The notes below the pieces were generated by a model, which worked only from the letters and a program-made list of their open reading frames with translations, had not been told where the DNA came from and searched no databases. From Algoriphagus sp. (GTDB lineage Bacteria; Bacteroidota; Bacteroidia; Cytophagales; Cyclobacteriaceae), in NCBI RefSeq assembly GCF_029254265.1, contig NZ_JAQWXX010000051.1, positions 1 to 64,000 of the forward strand: 64,000 bases of DNA, read 5' to 3'. Positions 35,219-44,231 of this stretch are shown here, one piece after another (position 1 is the stretch's first letter; every line of letters starts with the position of its first letter). A program made the translations under genes and the position numbers.

Positions 35219-36607
35219 TTATTCATCAAAACCTAGTCCTGCTGCAAAGCGGCTTTTTGCGAAATTTATCCTCCGCTTAGACACTAAGTCATTGAGCGTC
35301 AGTTTCGAACTAAAAAGGGAAACTTCACGAGCGTTTATTAAGAATAAACTGCTTTCACCTATCTCAAATCTTCTAATTTCTCCTTGAAGTAAAGATTCCA
35401 AACTAGTGACATTCTGGGAAAAGGTGACTATCTGAGTATTTATAACTTCAAAACTATTGATCTCTGCCTCCAATTTGGTTCGGAGTTCTACCTCTTTTAA
35501 ATCTCGAGAATTTTGTTTGAAATCAATTTTAGCATTTGCCAAACCAAGAGCTCCTCTACTTTTTCTCCAAAGTAATGGTGTGTACACTGATACACCCCAT
35601 TTATAATTGTTTTCAAAGAATGGAGAGTTAAACTCCCCCAGATTCTCTGTTAGAAAGTTGTATTTAAGTTTTACTACAGGGAGTATTTGTTGACCTTTTA
35701 ACTTACGCTCCACCCCTAAACTAGCCAATTCAAAGTCTGCAATTTGTAATAAAGGATGGGACGAAACAGCCACCCTAAGATCTTCTTTTTCTAAAATTGG
35801 AGCAAATTCATCATATAAGCCTTGAGGAATTACATCGTTCTCCAACAACATTGGATTACCATCTTCATCCCAAAGAAAGGTATTCAAAAGTTGAGATGCG
35901 CCAAAGAATGCATTTTCTGCAGATTGAAGACTATATTGTCTATTGAGTAAAATAGCAAACGCTTCTACCGTATCGATTGCAGGCAAATCACCTTGTTGGT
36001 AGGCAATTTTGATTGCATCGAATCTAATTTTTGCAAGTTCAACACCTTCATTCAAAACCTTAACATTTTCATGGGCTACTGCCCATTTCCAATAGGATTC
36101 TGAAGCATTAAAATAGAGTTCATTAAGTAATTGCTCACGTTGAGAAACGGTGGATTCCTGATAAATCTGTGCTTGCCGTAAGGCGGCTCTTCGCTCATCC
36201 AAAATCAATCCTTGTCCAAGGTTTACAGAAGCTCCGGCAGCAAATAACCCATCAATAGGCACTGATCCTTCAGGATTAAGAAATTGTCCTGTATTCCTTT
36301 CAAAGGTACCATTTAACTCAATTCCAGCCCAGGTAGGAATACTGATTCCTGCCTCTTGCTTGTCGTAATAGGTATTCTCTTTAAATTCTTTCTTATCCAA
36401 TGTCCCAAACAATAGAGGGTCGAAACCTCCCCTGGCTTGTCGGACTTCCATATCTCCCATTCTCAGATTGATATCTGCCTGAGCTGCGATTGGATGATAA
36501 GACCTCACCCAAGTCTGAAATGAATCAAAATCAAGCGTATCCAGTGACTGGGACCATCCTATAAGATAAACAAGAAAAAAGGTAAAGCTTAACGAAAACT
36601 TCTTCAT
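35219..36607 (-). CDS. TolC family outer membrane efflux protein
   Basis: Signal peptide ending near GWSQ (about residue 19), then two TolC/OEP repeats of long alpha-helices. The pattern of long amphipathic helices with short strands (QARGGFDPLLFGTLDKKE ... RIN FAKSRFAAGLGF) fits the family, and length 462 is usual. It starts with ATGA overlap on the HlyD stop. It forms the outer-membrane channel of the HlyD/ABC export system just upstream in the operon. Confidence 0.88.
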   Translation of the reverse strand: MKKFSLSFTFFLVYLIGWSQSLDTLDFDSFQTWVRSYHPIAAQADINLRMGDMEVRQARGGFDPLLFGTLDKKEFKENTYYDKQEAGISIPTWAGIELNGTFERNTGQFLNPEGSVPIDGLFAAGASVNLGQGLILDERRAALRQAQIYQESTVSQREQLLNELYFNASESYWKWAVAHENVKVLNEGVELAKIRFDAIKIAYQQGDLPAIDTVEAFAILLNRQYSLQSAENAFFGASQLLNTFLWDEDGNPMLLENDVIPQGLYDEFAPILEKEDLRVAVSSHPLLQIADFELASLGVERKLKGQQILPVVKLKYNFLTENLGEFNSPFFENNYKWGVSVYTPLLWRKSRGALGLANAKIDFKQNSRDLKEVELRTKLEAEINSFEVINTQIVTFSQNVTSLESLLQGEIRRFEIGESSLFLINAREVSLFSSKLTLNDLVSKRRINFAKSRFAAGLGFDE

Positions 36608-37959
36608 TTTTTATTTTTGGCTAGGCCGTCTTTTTCTTCTTGTGTGTAATAATCTGCCGGGAATCCATTGAGCTGCCGCCATATTTCATACCATACAGGA
36701 ACATCATTCAACAATGCAATGCCATCAGCACCGGAACCCATTCGAAGTAAATCAGGCCATGGTTCTTCCTCTGGATCTTCTGCAACCACCACACGATACT
36801 GATTATTTGGCCCTGCAAATTGGTCAATCGCAACTACCTGTCCTCCAAAGGTACCATTAGAAAGCTGTGGCCATCCTGAGAAGACGATCGCAGGCCATCC
36901 ATCGAAAATGAATCTCACCCTATTTCCAACTTTAATCAATGGTAAATCAACTGGCTGTACATACATTTCTACAGCGAGTTCCGCATTAGATGGTACAATA
37001 TTGAGAATTTGGTCTCCCTCTTTAATCGTTTCTCCGATTCCTACTTGAATAGCCTGAGCCAAATAGCCGTCCTGTGGAGCTAAGATATGTCTGAAACCTG
37101 TACGCGCTTCATAATTGGAGTATTGATTTTCAAGCTTTGTGGCAGTGGCCTCCGCATCGTATTGAGAAGACATAGCTGTATACATCTCAGATCTCGATTT
37201 GGCTAATTTGTCACGAAAATCATTTTCGATTGCATCGAGATCAATCAAAGCTGTAATCTGGGAATTCTGACTGCTCAGATAGTCATTTTCTGCTGCAAGT
37301 AACTTTGCTTGCACATCTTGAAATTTAAGTCTTCGGGTCTCCAAGTCTGTCAAAGATCTTAATCCTTCCTCATATAGTTTTTCTGCTCTTGTAAGCTGCT
37401 CTACACCGATCTTAAAATTCACTTTAGCCTGCTCGAAATATATACTATCTGACTGAACTTTTAGATTAGCCATATTTAGCTTATTCTGAGCTTGCTTTAG
37501 CTTCAAAATATTATTCGCCTCGATTGCCTTGATTTGTGATTGAAGTTGTCCCACTTTCTCTTTATAGGAGTCTGCAGACAACAATTTTGCATCTACCTGA
37601 AGTTGAGTTCTTGGCAATAGCATCGAGTCAAAGTATTCATCTTTGATTTCGGAAATTTGCAAAATTGTATCTCCTTTTTGCACAAATGCACCTTCACGAA
37701 CATACCATTTCTCAATTCTCCCTGCTATCACAGAATGTATGGTCTGAGGTCTCTGCTCTTGTTTCAAGGCAGTAACATACCCTTTGGATCGTATATTTTG
37801 AGTCCAAGGCAAAAAGAGCATGATAAACATCACTATCAAAATGCCGGTAAGAATTCTTACTCTTCGCTTACTTTCCTTGATAGGTAAAGTCATTACCAGA
37901 CTTTTAGCTCCGCTAAAAGGAATTGACTCTTTTATTTTAACATTAGAAATATCTAACAT
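36604..37959 (-). CDS. HlyD family periplasmic adaptor
   Basis: Single N-terminal membrane helix (about 34-51), then the barrel-sandwich half (SVIAGRIEKWYVREGAFVQKGDTILQI) with its partner (GFRHILAPQDGYLAQAIQVGIGETI), separated by a long coiled-coil hairpin (about 110-290). The C-terminal beta-barrel domain carries NRVRFIFDGWPAIVF. Length 451. It overlaps tolC by 3 bases and follows the ABC gene by 5 bases, hence a tripartite exporter. Confidence 0.88.
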   Translation of the reverse strand: MLDISNVKIKESIPFSGAKSLVMTLPIKESKRRVRILTGILIVMFIMLFLPWTQNIRSKGYVTALKQEQRPQTIHSVIAGRIEKWYVREGAFVQKGDTILQISEIKDEYFDSMLLPRTQLQVDAKLLSADSYKEKVGQLQSQIKAIEANNILKLKQAQNKLNMANLKVQSDSIYFEQAKVNFKIGVEQLTRAEKLYEEGLRSLTDLETRRLKFQDVQAKLLAAENDYLSSQNSQITALIDLDAIENDFRDKLAKSRSEMYTAMSSQYDAEATATKLENQYSNYEARTGFRHILAPQDGYLAQAIQVGIGETIKEGDQILNIVPSNAELAVEMYVQPVDLPLIKVGNRVRFIFDGWPAIVFSGWPQLSNGTFGGQVVAIDQFAGPNNQYRVVVAEDPEEEPWPDLLRMGSGADGIALLNDVPVWYEIWRQLNGFPADYYTQEEKDGLAKNKK

Positions 37960-37964
37960 AGTAT

Positions 37965-39671
37965 TTATAAATTCTTAGCTATGAATGAATTATAACTTTG
38001 ATGGTCTCCATTAAAGACTAGTTTCCCTTTTTCCAATTGAACGATCTGAGAAGCTCTAGCAAGGATTTCTGCTTCATTAGATATTAATACCAATGTCCAA
38101 TTCCCGTTAAAAAGGAAATCTGTGATTCTAGCCTTAGTTTTTGCATCTATGTGGGTCAAAGAATCTTCCATAATTATTGCCTTAGGCTCCCCTAGGAATG
38201 CCCTTGCAAGTAAAATACTTTGTGCAAGCCTTCTTGAAAGACCCTTTCCCTCTGGCTGAAGTATAGTGTCCAAATCGGATGGTAATTGATAGATATAATC
38301 TTTGAGGTTAACCAAGTCCAGGATATACTCCAATTGGTCCACATCAAAATCTCTACCTACCAAGATGTTTTCCTTGATTGATCCATGAAAAATTTGCTCT
38401 GTCTCAAGACAGTCACCAACCATTCCACGATACTTCTCAAGATTGATCATCTCTATAGAGAGATTGTTTACTTTAACTTCACCTTCGTACTCTTCATATA
38501 ATCCCGAGAGTAAAGCCAAAAGTGCACTTTTCCCGCTACCACTTTTCCCATTCAGAACTACCTTAGCCCCAGGATCTATCGATAAAGAAACGTTTTGTAG
38601 TATAGGGTCAGTAGCATCTTGAGGTTGAAAAGTCACATTTTCTAGTCCAAATTGTAAACCTTCAGGTTTTGATACAATCACTTTTTCGGAATCTGATCTA
38701 TGTTCCAATTCCATATCCATCACGTGACCAATCTTTTCGACAGAAACCAAAGTGTCATAAACCGTTTCCAAAGAAAGAATTAACTTTTCAACGGCATTCA
38801 CTACTAGAATAATAATTACTTCTGCGGCTACAAATTGTCCAATACTAATCTGATCGTTTATCAATAATAAACTACCTGCAAGAAGTAAGCTCGTAACAAT
38901 AAGCACTTTAAATACAATCATGATCTTGTACTGAAAGATCAAAACAGAGAAGTGCTTCGTCCTAAAATCCACGTATTTCTGGATTAATTTATCCGCTCGA
39001 AGTATGGGTAGTCGAGTATTTCCAACCAGTTTGAAAGTATTCAAAGTCCGCCCTACTTCCTCTAACCAATATGCAGTCTGGTATTTATAGGTTGATTCCT
39101 TCAAGGCAGTCTCCATTCCTTTTGGACTGGTGAAATAGAATATTAAAGTCAATATACCTACCAATCCTAAACCAAACAGAATGAAAGTCGGGTGATAGAA
39201 GGATAATAAAAGCAGGCCAAAAAAGACTTGAAGAAAGGCAGTGGAAAAATCAATCAAAATTTTGGATAGTCCCTTTTGGAGGTTAACTATATCGAAAAAA
39301 CGATTGACAATCTCAGGAGCATATTCTCCATGAAGGATTTCAGATTTTACTTTTGGAAGCCGATATGCCATAGCTAATCCAGCTTTTGAGAAAATTCTTT
39401 GCTGCAATTTTTCCGAAATTTGAAGTTGAGAGATCTGAAGAAAACCCCCAAAAGCTACACCAAGAGCAACAATTATCACTAGAATGACCCATGACGTGGA
39501 TATTCTTCCTCCCAAAATAAAATTCAGAATAGCCTGAATCCCGAGCGGCAATGAAAGGGTAACAATACCATTCAAAATCGCATAGAAATAAATTGCGTAG
39601 ACTTGATTTTTCTCCTCCCTCAGTAGGCTAAATAGCCTAGCTACTGGAGTCATTCCATTACTACTTTTCAT
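37965..39671 (-). CDS. ABC transporter with degenerate ATPase domain
   Basis: A half-transporter: type I membrane domain with six TMs (about 25-300) and a C-terminal nucleotide-binding domain. No peptidase domain. Walker A is intact (GKSGSGKS, 375-382), but the signature LSGGQ is LSRRL (478-482), Walker B ends ED rather than DE (IIMEDS, Glu502 Asp503), the Q-loop position is Glu423, and the H-loop histidine is Asn532. A homodimer would therefore be expected to bind ATP but hydrolyse it poorly. It belongs to a TetR-ABC-HlyD-TolC operon. The start overlaps the TetR gene by 11 bases. Confidence 0.85.
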   Translation of the reverse strand: MKSSNGMTPVARLFSLLREEKNQVYAIYFYAILNGIVTLSLPLGIQAILNFILGGRISTSWVILVIIVALGVAFGGFLQISQLQISEKLQQRIFSKAGLAMAYRLPKVKSEILHGEYAPEIVNRFFDIVNLQKGLSKILIDFSTAFLQVFFGLLLLSFYHPTFILFGLGLVGILTLIFYFTSPKGMETALKESTYKYQTAYWLEEVGRTLNTFKLVGNTRLPILRADKLIQKYVDFRTKHFSVLIFQYKIMIVFKVLIVTSLLLAGSLLLINDQISIGQFVAAEVIIILVVNAVEKLILSLETVYDTLVSVEKIGHVMDMELEHRSDSEKVIVSKPEGLQFGLENVTFQPQDATDPILQNVSLSIDPGAKVVLNGKSGSGKSALLALLSGLYEEYEGEVKVNNLSIEMINLEKYRGMVGDCLETEQIFHGSIKENILVGRDFDVDQLEYILDLVNLKDYIYQLPSDLDTILQPEGKGLSRRLAQSILLARAFLGEPKAIIMEDSLTHIDAKTKARITDFLFNGNWTLVLISNEAEILARASQIVQLEKGKLVFNGDHQSYNSFIAKNL

Positions 39672-40341
39672 TAGTGATCGCGTTGATTACGAGTTGGTGA
39701 AAGAATTGATATCTCCCTAAGGAATCTATTGATCGCTCGGTCATTCCAGGGAGATGAAGTGAATTAAATGATTGTAATAGACTTGACTCCATCACAGTAG
39801 AAACCAGTGTTTTAGGATATTCATAATACGGATTGATCTCTTGAATAATGGAGGAAATACGCTCTCCAAATTTGTAAACCTGAGCAAAAATCCCACTCTC
39901 ATGTTCATCGTCGACTGCTTTAGTCAAATAGCCCTTAAGCGATTCATTTACCACCAAAGATCGAAGGACTAGGGGATTAAGGTATTCATTTTTGGTAAAA
40001 ATGGGACCATCAACCATTAATTTGAGTGCCACGCCAAGTCGCTCTCCGGGATCAGTAAGGTTTGCCGTAGCATAAACTAAATTAATCTCCATCCAACCCC
40101 AGTACCAAGCTGTCAAATAGAGTAATAGCTTATGCTTATTTTCAAAATAGCGGTAAATCGCTGCTTCAGTACTTCCAATTTCAGTGGCAAGCTTCTTAAA
40201 AGTGAATTGCTCCACCCCAAGTTCCTGAATAAGTTTACAACCCTTTCTGACGATTTCAGCACCTAAATCTGATGAAAATGGTTCCTTTAAATAAAGGTTG
40301 CCATTGACTTCTACTTTAGATTTACTCAATATACTTTCCAT
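39661..40341 (-). CDS. TetR family transcriptional regulator of the export operon
   Basis: A 226-residue TetR-type repressor. The DNA-binding helix-turn-helix is ELGVEQFTFKKLATEIGSTEAAIYRYFENKHKLL region at about 38-74, with AAIYRYFENKHKLL as the recognition helix. The C-terminal ligand-binding domain is family-poor. First gene of a four- or five-gene operon with the exporter. The near-perfect palindrome at 40404-40428, 63 bases upstream of its start, is the likely operator for autoregulation. Confidence 0.85.
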   Translation of the reverse strand: MESILSKSKVEVNGNLYLKEPFSSDLGAEIVRKGCKLIQELGVEQFTFKKLATEIGSTEAAIYRYFENKHKLLLYLTAWYWGWMEINLVYATANLTDPGERLGVALKLMVDGPIFTKNEYLNPLVLRSLVVNESLKGYLTKAVDDEHESGIFAQVYKFGERISSIIQEINPYYEYPKTLVSTVMESSLLQSFNSLHLPGMTERSIDSLGRYQFFHQLVINAITNEK

Positions 40342-40403
40342 AATATACCTTCAAAAACAAGAATACAACGGAAGGAATAGAATTAGGTTTAGTAAAACTC
40401 CAG

Positions 40404-40428
40404 TTTTTGTTAGTAATATTAACAAAAA
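40404..40428. promoter_or_regulatory. candidate TetR operator
   Basis: A 25-bp inverted repeat, TTTTTGTTA ... TAACAAAAA with a 7-base centre GTAATAT that is itself nearly symmetric (one mismatched pair). It is placed 63 bases upstream of the TetR gene and 17 bases ahead of the DUF2237 stop on the other side. The length and symmetry fit a TetR dimer site. Confidence 0.55.
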
Positions 40429-40444
40429 AAATACTTTTACTTAC

Positions 40445-40810
40445 TTATAGTTTAAAAGCCTTGCCTATTAAAATATCTAATGGTATGATTTTCAGTGTCT
40501 TTTCATTCGTGGCCTCGAGAATCACTAAAGGTGCAAGACCGGCTCGATATGCTTCTAGCCATCTCAATGCACAAAGACACCATCTGTCTCCTGATTTCAG
40601 ACCAGGAAAACCATAGACGGGGATTGGAGTCATTAAATCGTTTCCTTTGGATTTTGAAAACTCTAAAAACTCTTCTGTCATCATTGCACAAACTGTATGT
40701 GTACCGAGATCTTCCGGTCCAGTCTCACAGCAACCTGTTCTATAATATCCGGTCATTGGAGATTTGCTACAGAGTTCAATTTTTTCTCCAAATAGATTTA
40801 TTCCATCCAT
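40445..40810 (-). CDS. DUF2237 family protein
   Basis: A 121-residue cysteine-rich protein. NLFGEKIELCSKSPMTGYYRTGCCETGPEDLGTHTVCAMMT followed by FLEFSKSKGNDLMTPIP and GDRWCLCALRWLEAY are diagnostic of DUF2237. The many conserved cysteines could bind metal, but no function is established. It follows the DoxX gene by 2 bases on the same strand, so they form a pair. Confidence 0.88.
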   Translation of the reverse strand: MDGINLFGEKIELCSKSPMTGYYRTGCCETGPEDLGTHTVCAMMTEEFLEFSKSKGNDLMTPIPVYGFPGLKSGDRWCLCALRWLEAYRAGLAPLVILEATNEKTLKIIPLDILIGKAFKL

Positions 40811-40812
40811 GA

Positions 40813-41199
40813 TCAGTTTTGTTTAGTATAAATGTAAGCCCACCATATTAATAAAGGATGAATTAGAACTAATCGAATCCATCCTATCCATTCTGAAACG
40901 CAAAGCCCCTCCTCTAAACAGGATCCGATCTGAATAAAATAGACATGGGAAGGAATAAAGGCGACAAGCATGGCAACTATTCCCCAAGCCGCAATCTTTC
41001 TTGTTTGTGGAATTAGAAGACCGATAGCTCCTACTACTTCTGCTATTCCAGCTAGGGCATTTAGAAGGTTCTTATCTGGCAAGTATTCAGGAATCAATGG
41101 GAGATAAAACTCGGGTTGCAAAAAGTGATTTATCCCACCTAAAAAATAGAATGCAGCCATTAGGTATTTCCCAATTTCCCTTAGTAATTGTTTTTTCAT
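40813..41199 (-). CDS. DoxX family integral membrane protein
   Basis: A 128-residue protein with four predicted membrane helices (about 9-24, 44-63, 69-88, 105-124). The GGINHFLQPEFYLPLIPEYLP segment and ALAGIAEVVGAIGLLIPQTRKIAAWG match DoxX/DoxD-like proteins. Function in the family is ill-defined (terminal-oxidase-related or redox-linked). It precedes DUF2237 in an apparent two-gene operon. Confidence 0.82.
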   Translation of the reverse strand: MKKQLLREIGKYLMAAFYFLGGINHFLQPEFYLPLIPEYLPDKNLLNALAGIAEVVGAIGLLIPQTRKIAAWGIVAMLVAFIPSHVYFIQIGSCLEEGLCVSEWIGWIRLVLIHPLLIWWAYIYTKQN

Positions 41200-41296
41200 T
41201 TGTTGTTTGTTTTAAGAATTCATTGAGTTCGTTGAATCTCAACAAATTCTTTTCGTTCTTTTTTCAAAAGATTTTAGCCTTTATATTGTTTGCTCG

Positions 41297-42829
41297 ATGT
41301 CCAGATATTCCTCTTTTTTTAGGCTCAACGTAAGACCGTTTGTTTTTTGGCCACCATTTATTCTTCTAATTTCTGCTGTAATTTCTAGTATTTTTTTTCC
41401 AGAAGTTTTCTCCAATCAGATCAGAAATCTACAGAAAGCAATTTTAACTAATTTCTCGATTGGTTTCAGTTGGATTTCATTTTTGATGCTGTTTTTGGTG
41501 GTTATCGTGTTTTTCTCTCCGTTGGGAAAGTACCGAATAGGTGGAACTAAAGCTAAACCTAGACTTACAAAATTAAGCTGGTTTGCAATCATACTTTGTA
41601 CCACTATAGCTGTAGGAATTTTGTTTTGGGGAAGTGCCGAGCCTTTAAACCATTTCTTTTTTCCACCAGAATTCTTTGATCTGAAACCACGATCCACCGA
41701 AGCCAAAAGTTTTGCGCTCGGTGCCTTATTTTTTCATTGGGGTTTTATCCCTTACGCGATTTATGCTGTACCTGCACTAGTATTCGGTTTAATCTTATAT
41801 TCAGACAAGCCAAGATATTCTTTGGTAAATATCATTAAGCCAATAATAGGTAGAAAAAGTGGTAAAAATTGGTCAGGGGTTTTAGATTCAATTTGTCTTT
41901 TTGCTTTAGTTACTGGCATGGCAGCATCGCTAGGAGCTGGTATTCTAAGCCTCTCCGGAGGGATTTTATTTTTTTTTCCGGATTGGAGTCCTGTGATAAT
42001 TCAGCCTGCAGTAACACTTTTAATACTTCTTACTTTTTTGATTTCCGCCTCTTCTGGAATTGAAAAAGGAATACGGAGTCTCTCACTTTTCAACCTCGGA
42101 TTCTTCGTTTTGCTTCTAGTATTATTTGTTGTTCTAGGGCAGGGTCTAGCTATTTTTCCGGCATTTGCAGACAATTTGAAAACTTATATTCACTATTTCT
42201 TGGATTTGGGTTTACAAATTTCAGGGGCTGGAAATCAATGGACATTTGATTGGACTACTTTTAATTTAGCTATTTGGACAGCCTGGGCTCCCATTACAGC
42301 TCTTTTTCTTGGTAAAATTGCAGTTGGTCGAACAGTTAGGGAATTCTTGATTTTCAATCTTTTTCTGCCTGCAATATTTTGTACATTTTGGATGAGTATT
42401 TTTGGTGGGGCTACATTAAAATTTGCAGCACAAGCCCCTGATTTTTATAAAAACCTATTAGAAGTATCTGGTCCAGAGTCAATTATTTACCAGGTTTCCA
42501 AAGACATGGGACACTTTAAGCTTTTTTCGCAACTTTTTATTTTGGCTATGTTTATTTCCTTTGTCACAGCTGCCGATTCCAGTACAGATGCACTTGCCAG
42601 CATAAGTATGAAGAAAGCCGGTAAGGATGTATTCAAGACAGATGTAAACCTCAAAGTACTTTGGGGAACCTTAATGGCAAGTCTTGCTTGGGTGATGATT
42701 ACGTTTGCGGGGGTAGATGGAGTTCGAATGCTCTCTGTAATTGGCGGGCTTCCGGCGCTTTTTCTAATTATTCTAGCAACTTATAGCTTGGTATTATTAC
42801 TCATAAATCCTAAGAAACATTTGCCTTGA
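41297..42829 (+). CDS. BCCT family betaine/carnitine/choline-type transporter
   Basis: Twelve-helix secondary transporter of about 510 residues. The BCCT signature is present in divergent form as LAIWTAWAPITALFLGKIAV followed by GRTVREFL (about 335-360). FWGSAEPLNHF occupies the position of the usual GxGxxAEP segment. The C-terminal VTAADSSTDALASISMKKAG is the conserved last helix pair. The substrate is inferred from family only. No osmolyte synthesis gene is adjacent. Confidence 0.85.
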   Translation: MSRYSSFFRLNVRPFVFWPPFILLISAVISSIFFPEVFSNQIRNLQKAILTNFSIGFSWISFLMLFLVVIVFFSPLGKYRIGGTKAKPRLTKLSWFAIILCTTIAVGILFWGSAEPLNHFFFPPEFFDLKPRSTEAKSFALGALFFHWGFIPYAIYAVPALVFGLILYSDKPRYSLVNIIKPIIGRKSGKNWSGVLDSICLFALVTGMAASLGAGILSLSGGILFFFPDWSPVIIQPAVTLLILLTFLISASSGIEKGIRSLSLFNLGFFVLLLVLFVVLGQGLAIFPAFADNLKTYIHYFLDLGLQISGAGNQWTFDWTTFNLAIWTAWAPITALFLGKIAVGRTVREFLIFNLFLPAIFCTFWMSIFGGATLKFAAQAPDFYKNLLEVSGPESIIYQVSKDMGHFKLFSQLFILAMFISFVTAADSSTDALASISMKKAGKDVFKTDVNLKVLWGTLMASLAWVMITFAGVDGVRMLSVIGGLPALFLIILATYSLVLLLINPKKHLP

Positions 42830-42833
42830 GATC

Positions 42834-43208
42834 TCAATACCCTCTGTATTTCAGTTTACTAACTAGATATAGATAAAGAACTTTAGAGTATCTAAGCATT
42901 AATGGTAATAACAAGACGTTTCCTACAAATATAGTGGTGAGGTACATCCAAAGCTCAGGTCTTTTAAATAAAACGTTCAAGGCGACTAAAACTGTAATAA
43001 CTAAAGCCACCGAAAAAGCATAGCTGATATATAAAGCACCATCATAAAAACCAGGTTCAGGCATCAAATTAGCGTTACAAACAGGGCAAGAATGATTTAT
43101 GGCGGTAAGATTTTTAAAACTCATTTTAGAGCCTTCGAAAAGATTCCCTTCCCGACAATTAGGACATTTGGCCGTCAGGATGGCTTGAGTCTTGCTGATT
43201 TTAGACAT
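42834..43208 (-). CDS. DUF983 family membrane protein
   Basis: A 124-residue protein with a zinc-ribbon-like N-terminus, CPNCREGNLFEG (13-24) and CPVCNANLMPEPGFYDGA, followed by two membrane helices (about 61-82 and 86-110). This is the DUF983 pattern. The function is unknown. Convergent with the BCCT gene with 4 bases between stops. Confidence 0.85.
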   Translation of the reverse strand: MSKISKTQAILTAKCPNCREGNLFEGSKMSFKNLTAINHSCPVCNANLMPEPGFYDGALYISYAFSVALVITVLVALNVLFKRPELWMYLTTIFVGNVLLLPLMLRYSKVLYLYLVSKLKYRGY

Positions 43209-43295
43209 TCTTGATTTTTGCTGCGAAGTAAAACTTCTTTTGGTATATTCTTAGTGACTTAAATTACTTATTCAAACAGAAGGAGAATCTTTATG

Positions 43296-43502
43296 TCAAA
43301 AGTATAATTCATCAAGATCATAATCTTTGCCTATCCCCCACTGCAGTAACTCTTCAATGGTGTAAAGTTCTAATGTATCAAGATCTTTTACTTTAAAATT
43401 TGCTCCTCTCAATCTTGAAACAATTTCCAGTTTACGGACTTCTCCTTGGTTGACAAGTAAATATTTCCTACCTACACGAAGGTTATCCAATGCGATAGGC
43501 AT
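43296..43502 (-). CDS. conserved small protein of unknown function
   Basis: A 68-residue soluble protein, starting MPIALDNLRVGRKYLLVNQGE and ending DYDLDELYF. It looks like an SH3-like small beta-barrel (short strands VRKLEIVSRL, NFKVKDLDTLELYTI). It was not recognised. The start codon overlaps the stop of the DUF4920 gene (TAATG), so it is translated from the same message and probably works with it. Confidence 0.65.
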   Translation of the reverse strand: MPIALDNLRVGRKYLLVNQGEVRKLEIVSRLRGANFKVKDLDTLELYTIEELLQWGIGKDYDLDELYF

Positions 43503-44005
43503 TAGGCTTTATCCTTAATAATCACACCTGTAGCCTCAAAAGTAATTTCTCTCTTTGGTTCGGTGATAGCAGCAATTTCTTCGTCACTTTTTCCTTGATC
43601 TTCAGCAAAATGTCTCAAAGTTTCTACATCAGTAGTAGTCAATGTTGCAACGCCATCAAGAACGATTGGAAATCCTTGAGAATTAGTTGGGACAAAGAAA
43701 CCATAGTCCTTAAAGGTAACTCGCATGCTTTCACCATTAGGAAGATTCATTGTAAGCCAACAGCCTTTTTTGGTACATACCTCGTTGATTTTGCCTTCAA
43801 TTTTCCCTTCGAAAGTACCGTTCTCCATTACTAAAGAAACCATCTCTGCAGGATTTACAACTTCTTGATCAGAAACGGAAGCACCATAATTGCCAGCAAT
43901 GATGTCAGTGGTTTTTTCAGCTTCCATCTCTTTCTTTGGAGATTCTTGGCAAGAAACCAATAAACCAAAACCAGCAGCAAGGATAAATAGTAAGGACTTT
44001 TTCAT
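43502..44005 (-). CDS. DUF4920 family lipoprotein
   Basis: A 167-residue lipoprotein with a lipobox at LLVSC (about residue 19) and the conserved DUF4920 core EGKINEVCTKKGCWLTM, VTFKDYGFFVPTNSQG and DVETLRHFAEDQGKS. The two cysteines in CTKKGC may form a disulfide or bind metal. The function is unknown. It precedes the small gene at 43296-43502 on the same strand, and is divergent from serA. Confidence 0.85.
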   Translation of the reverse strand: MKKSLLFILAAGFGLLVSCQESPKKEMEAEKTTDIIAGNYGASVSDQEVVNPAEMVSLVMENGTFEGKIEGKINEVCTKKGCWLTMNLPNGESMRVTFKDYGFFVPTNSQGFPIVLDGVATLTTTDVETLRHFAEDQGKSDEEIAAITEPKREITFEATGVIIKDKA

Positions 44006-44231
44006 AAGCTTAGTTAATTTTAACTCTCAAAAATAAGACTAAGAATCACAAGTAAAAAGAATTTGATTGAAGTTTATCCCGAGAAGTTAAAAGCAATTTC
44101 ATTCAACTTTTAAAAGCATTTGTTGAAAAAAAAATATTGGCTAAAAGATTTTAAACAATTTTCACAATAAAACTTCCAATCTTTTAACAATACTGTAATT
44201 TTACCAAAGAATTTATATTTCAAACCTAATT

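Noticed and set aside
43296-43502. Possible spurious small ORF
   Set aside because: I kept it as a gene because its start overlaps the DUF4920 stop and its sequence looks like a folded small protein.
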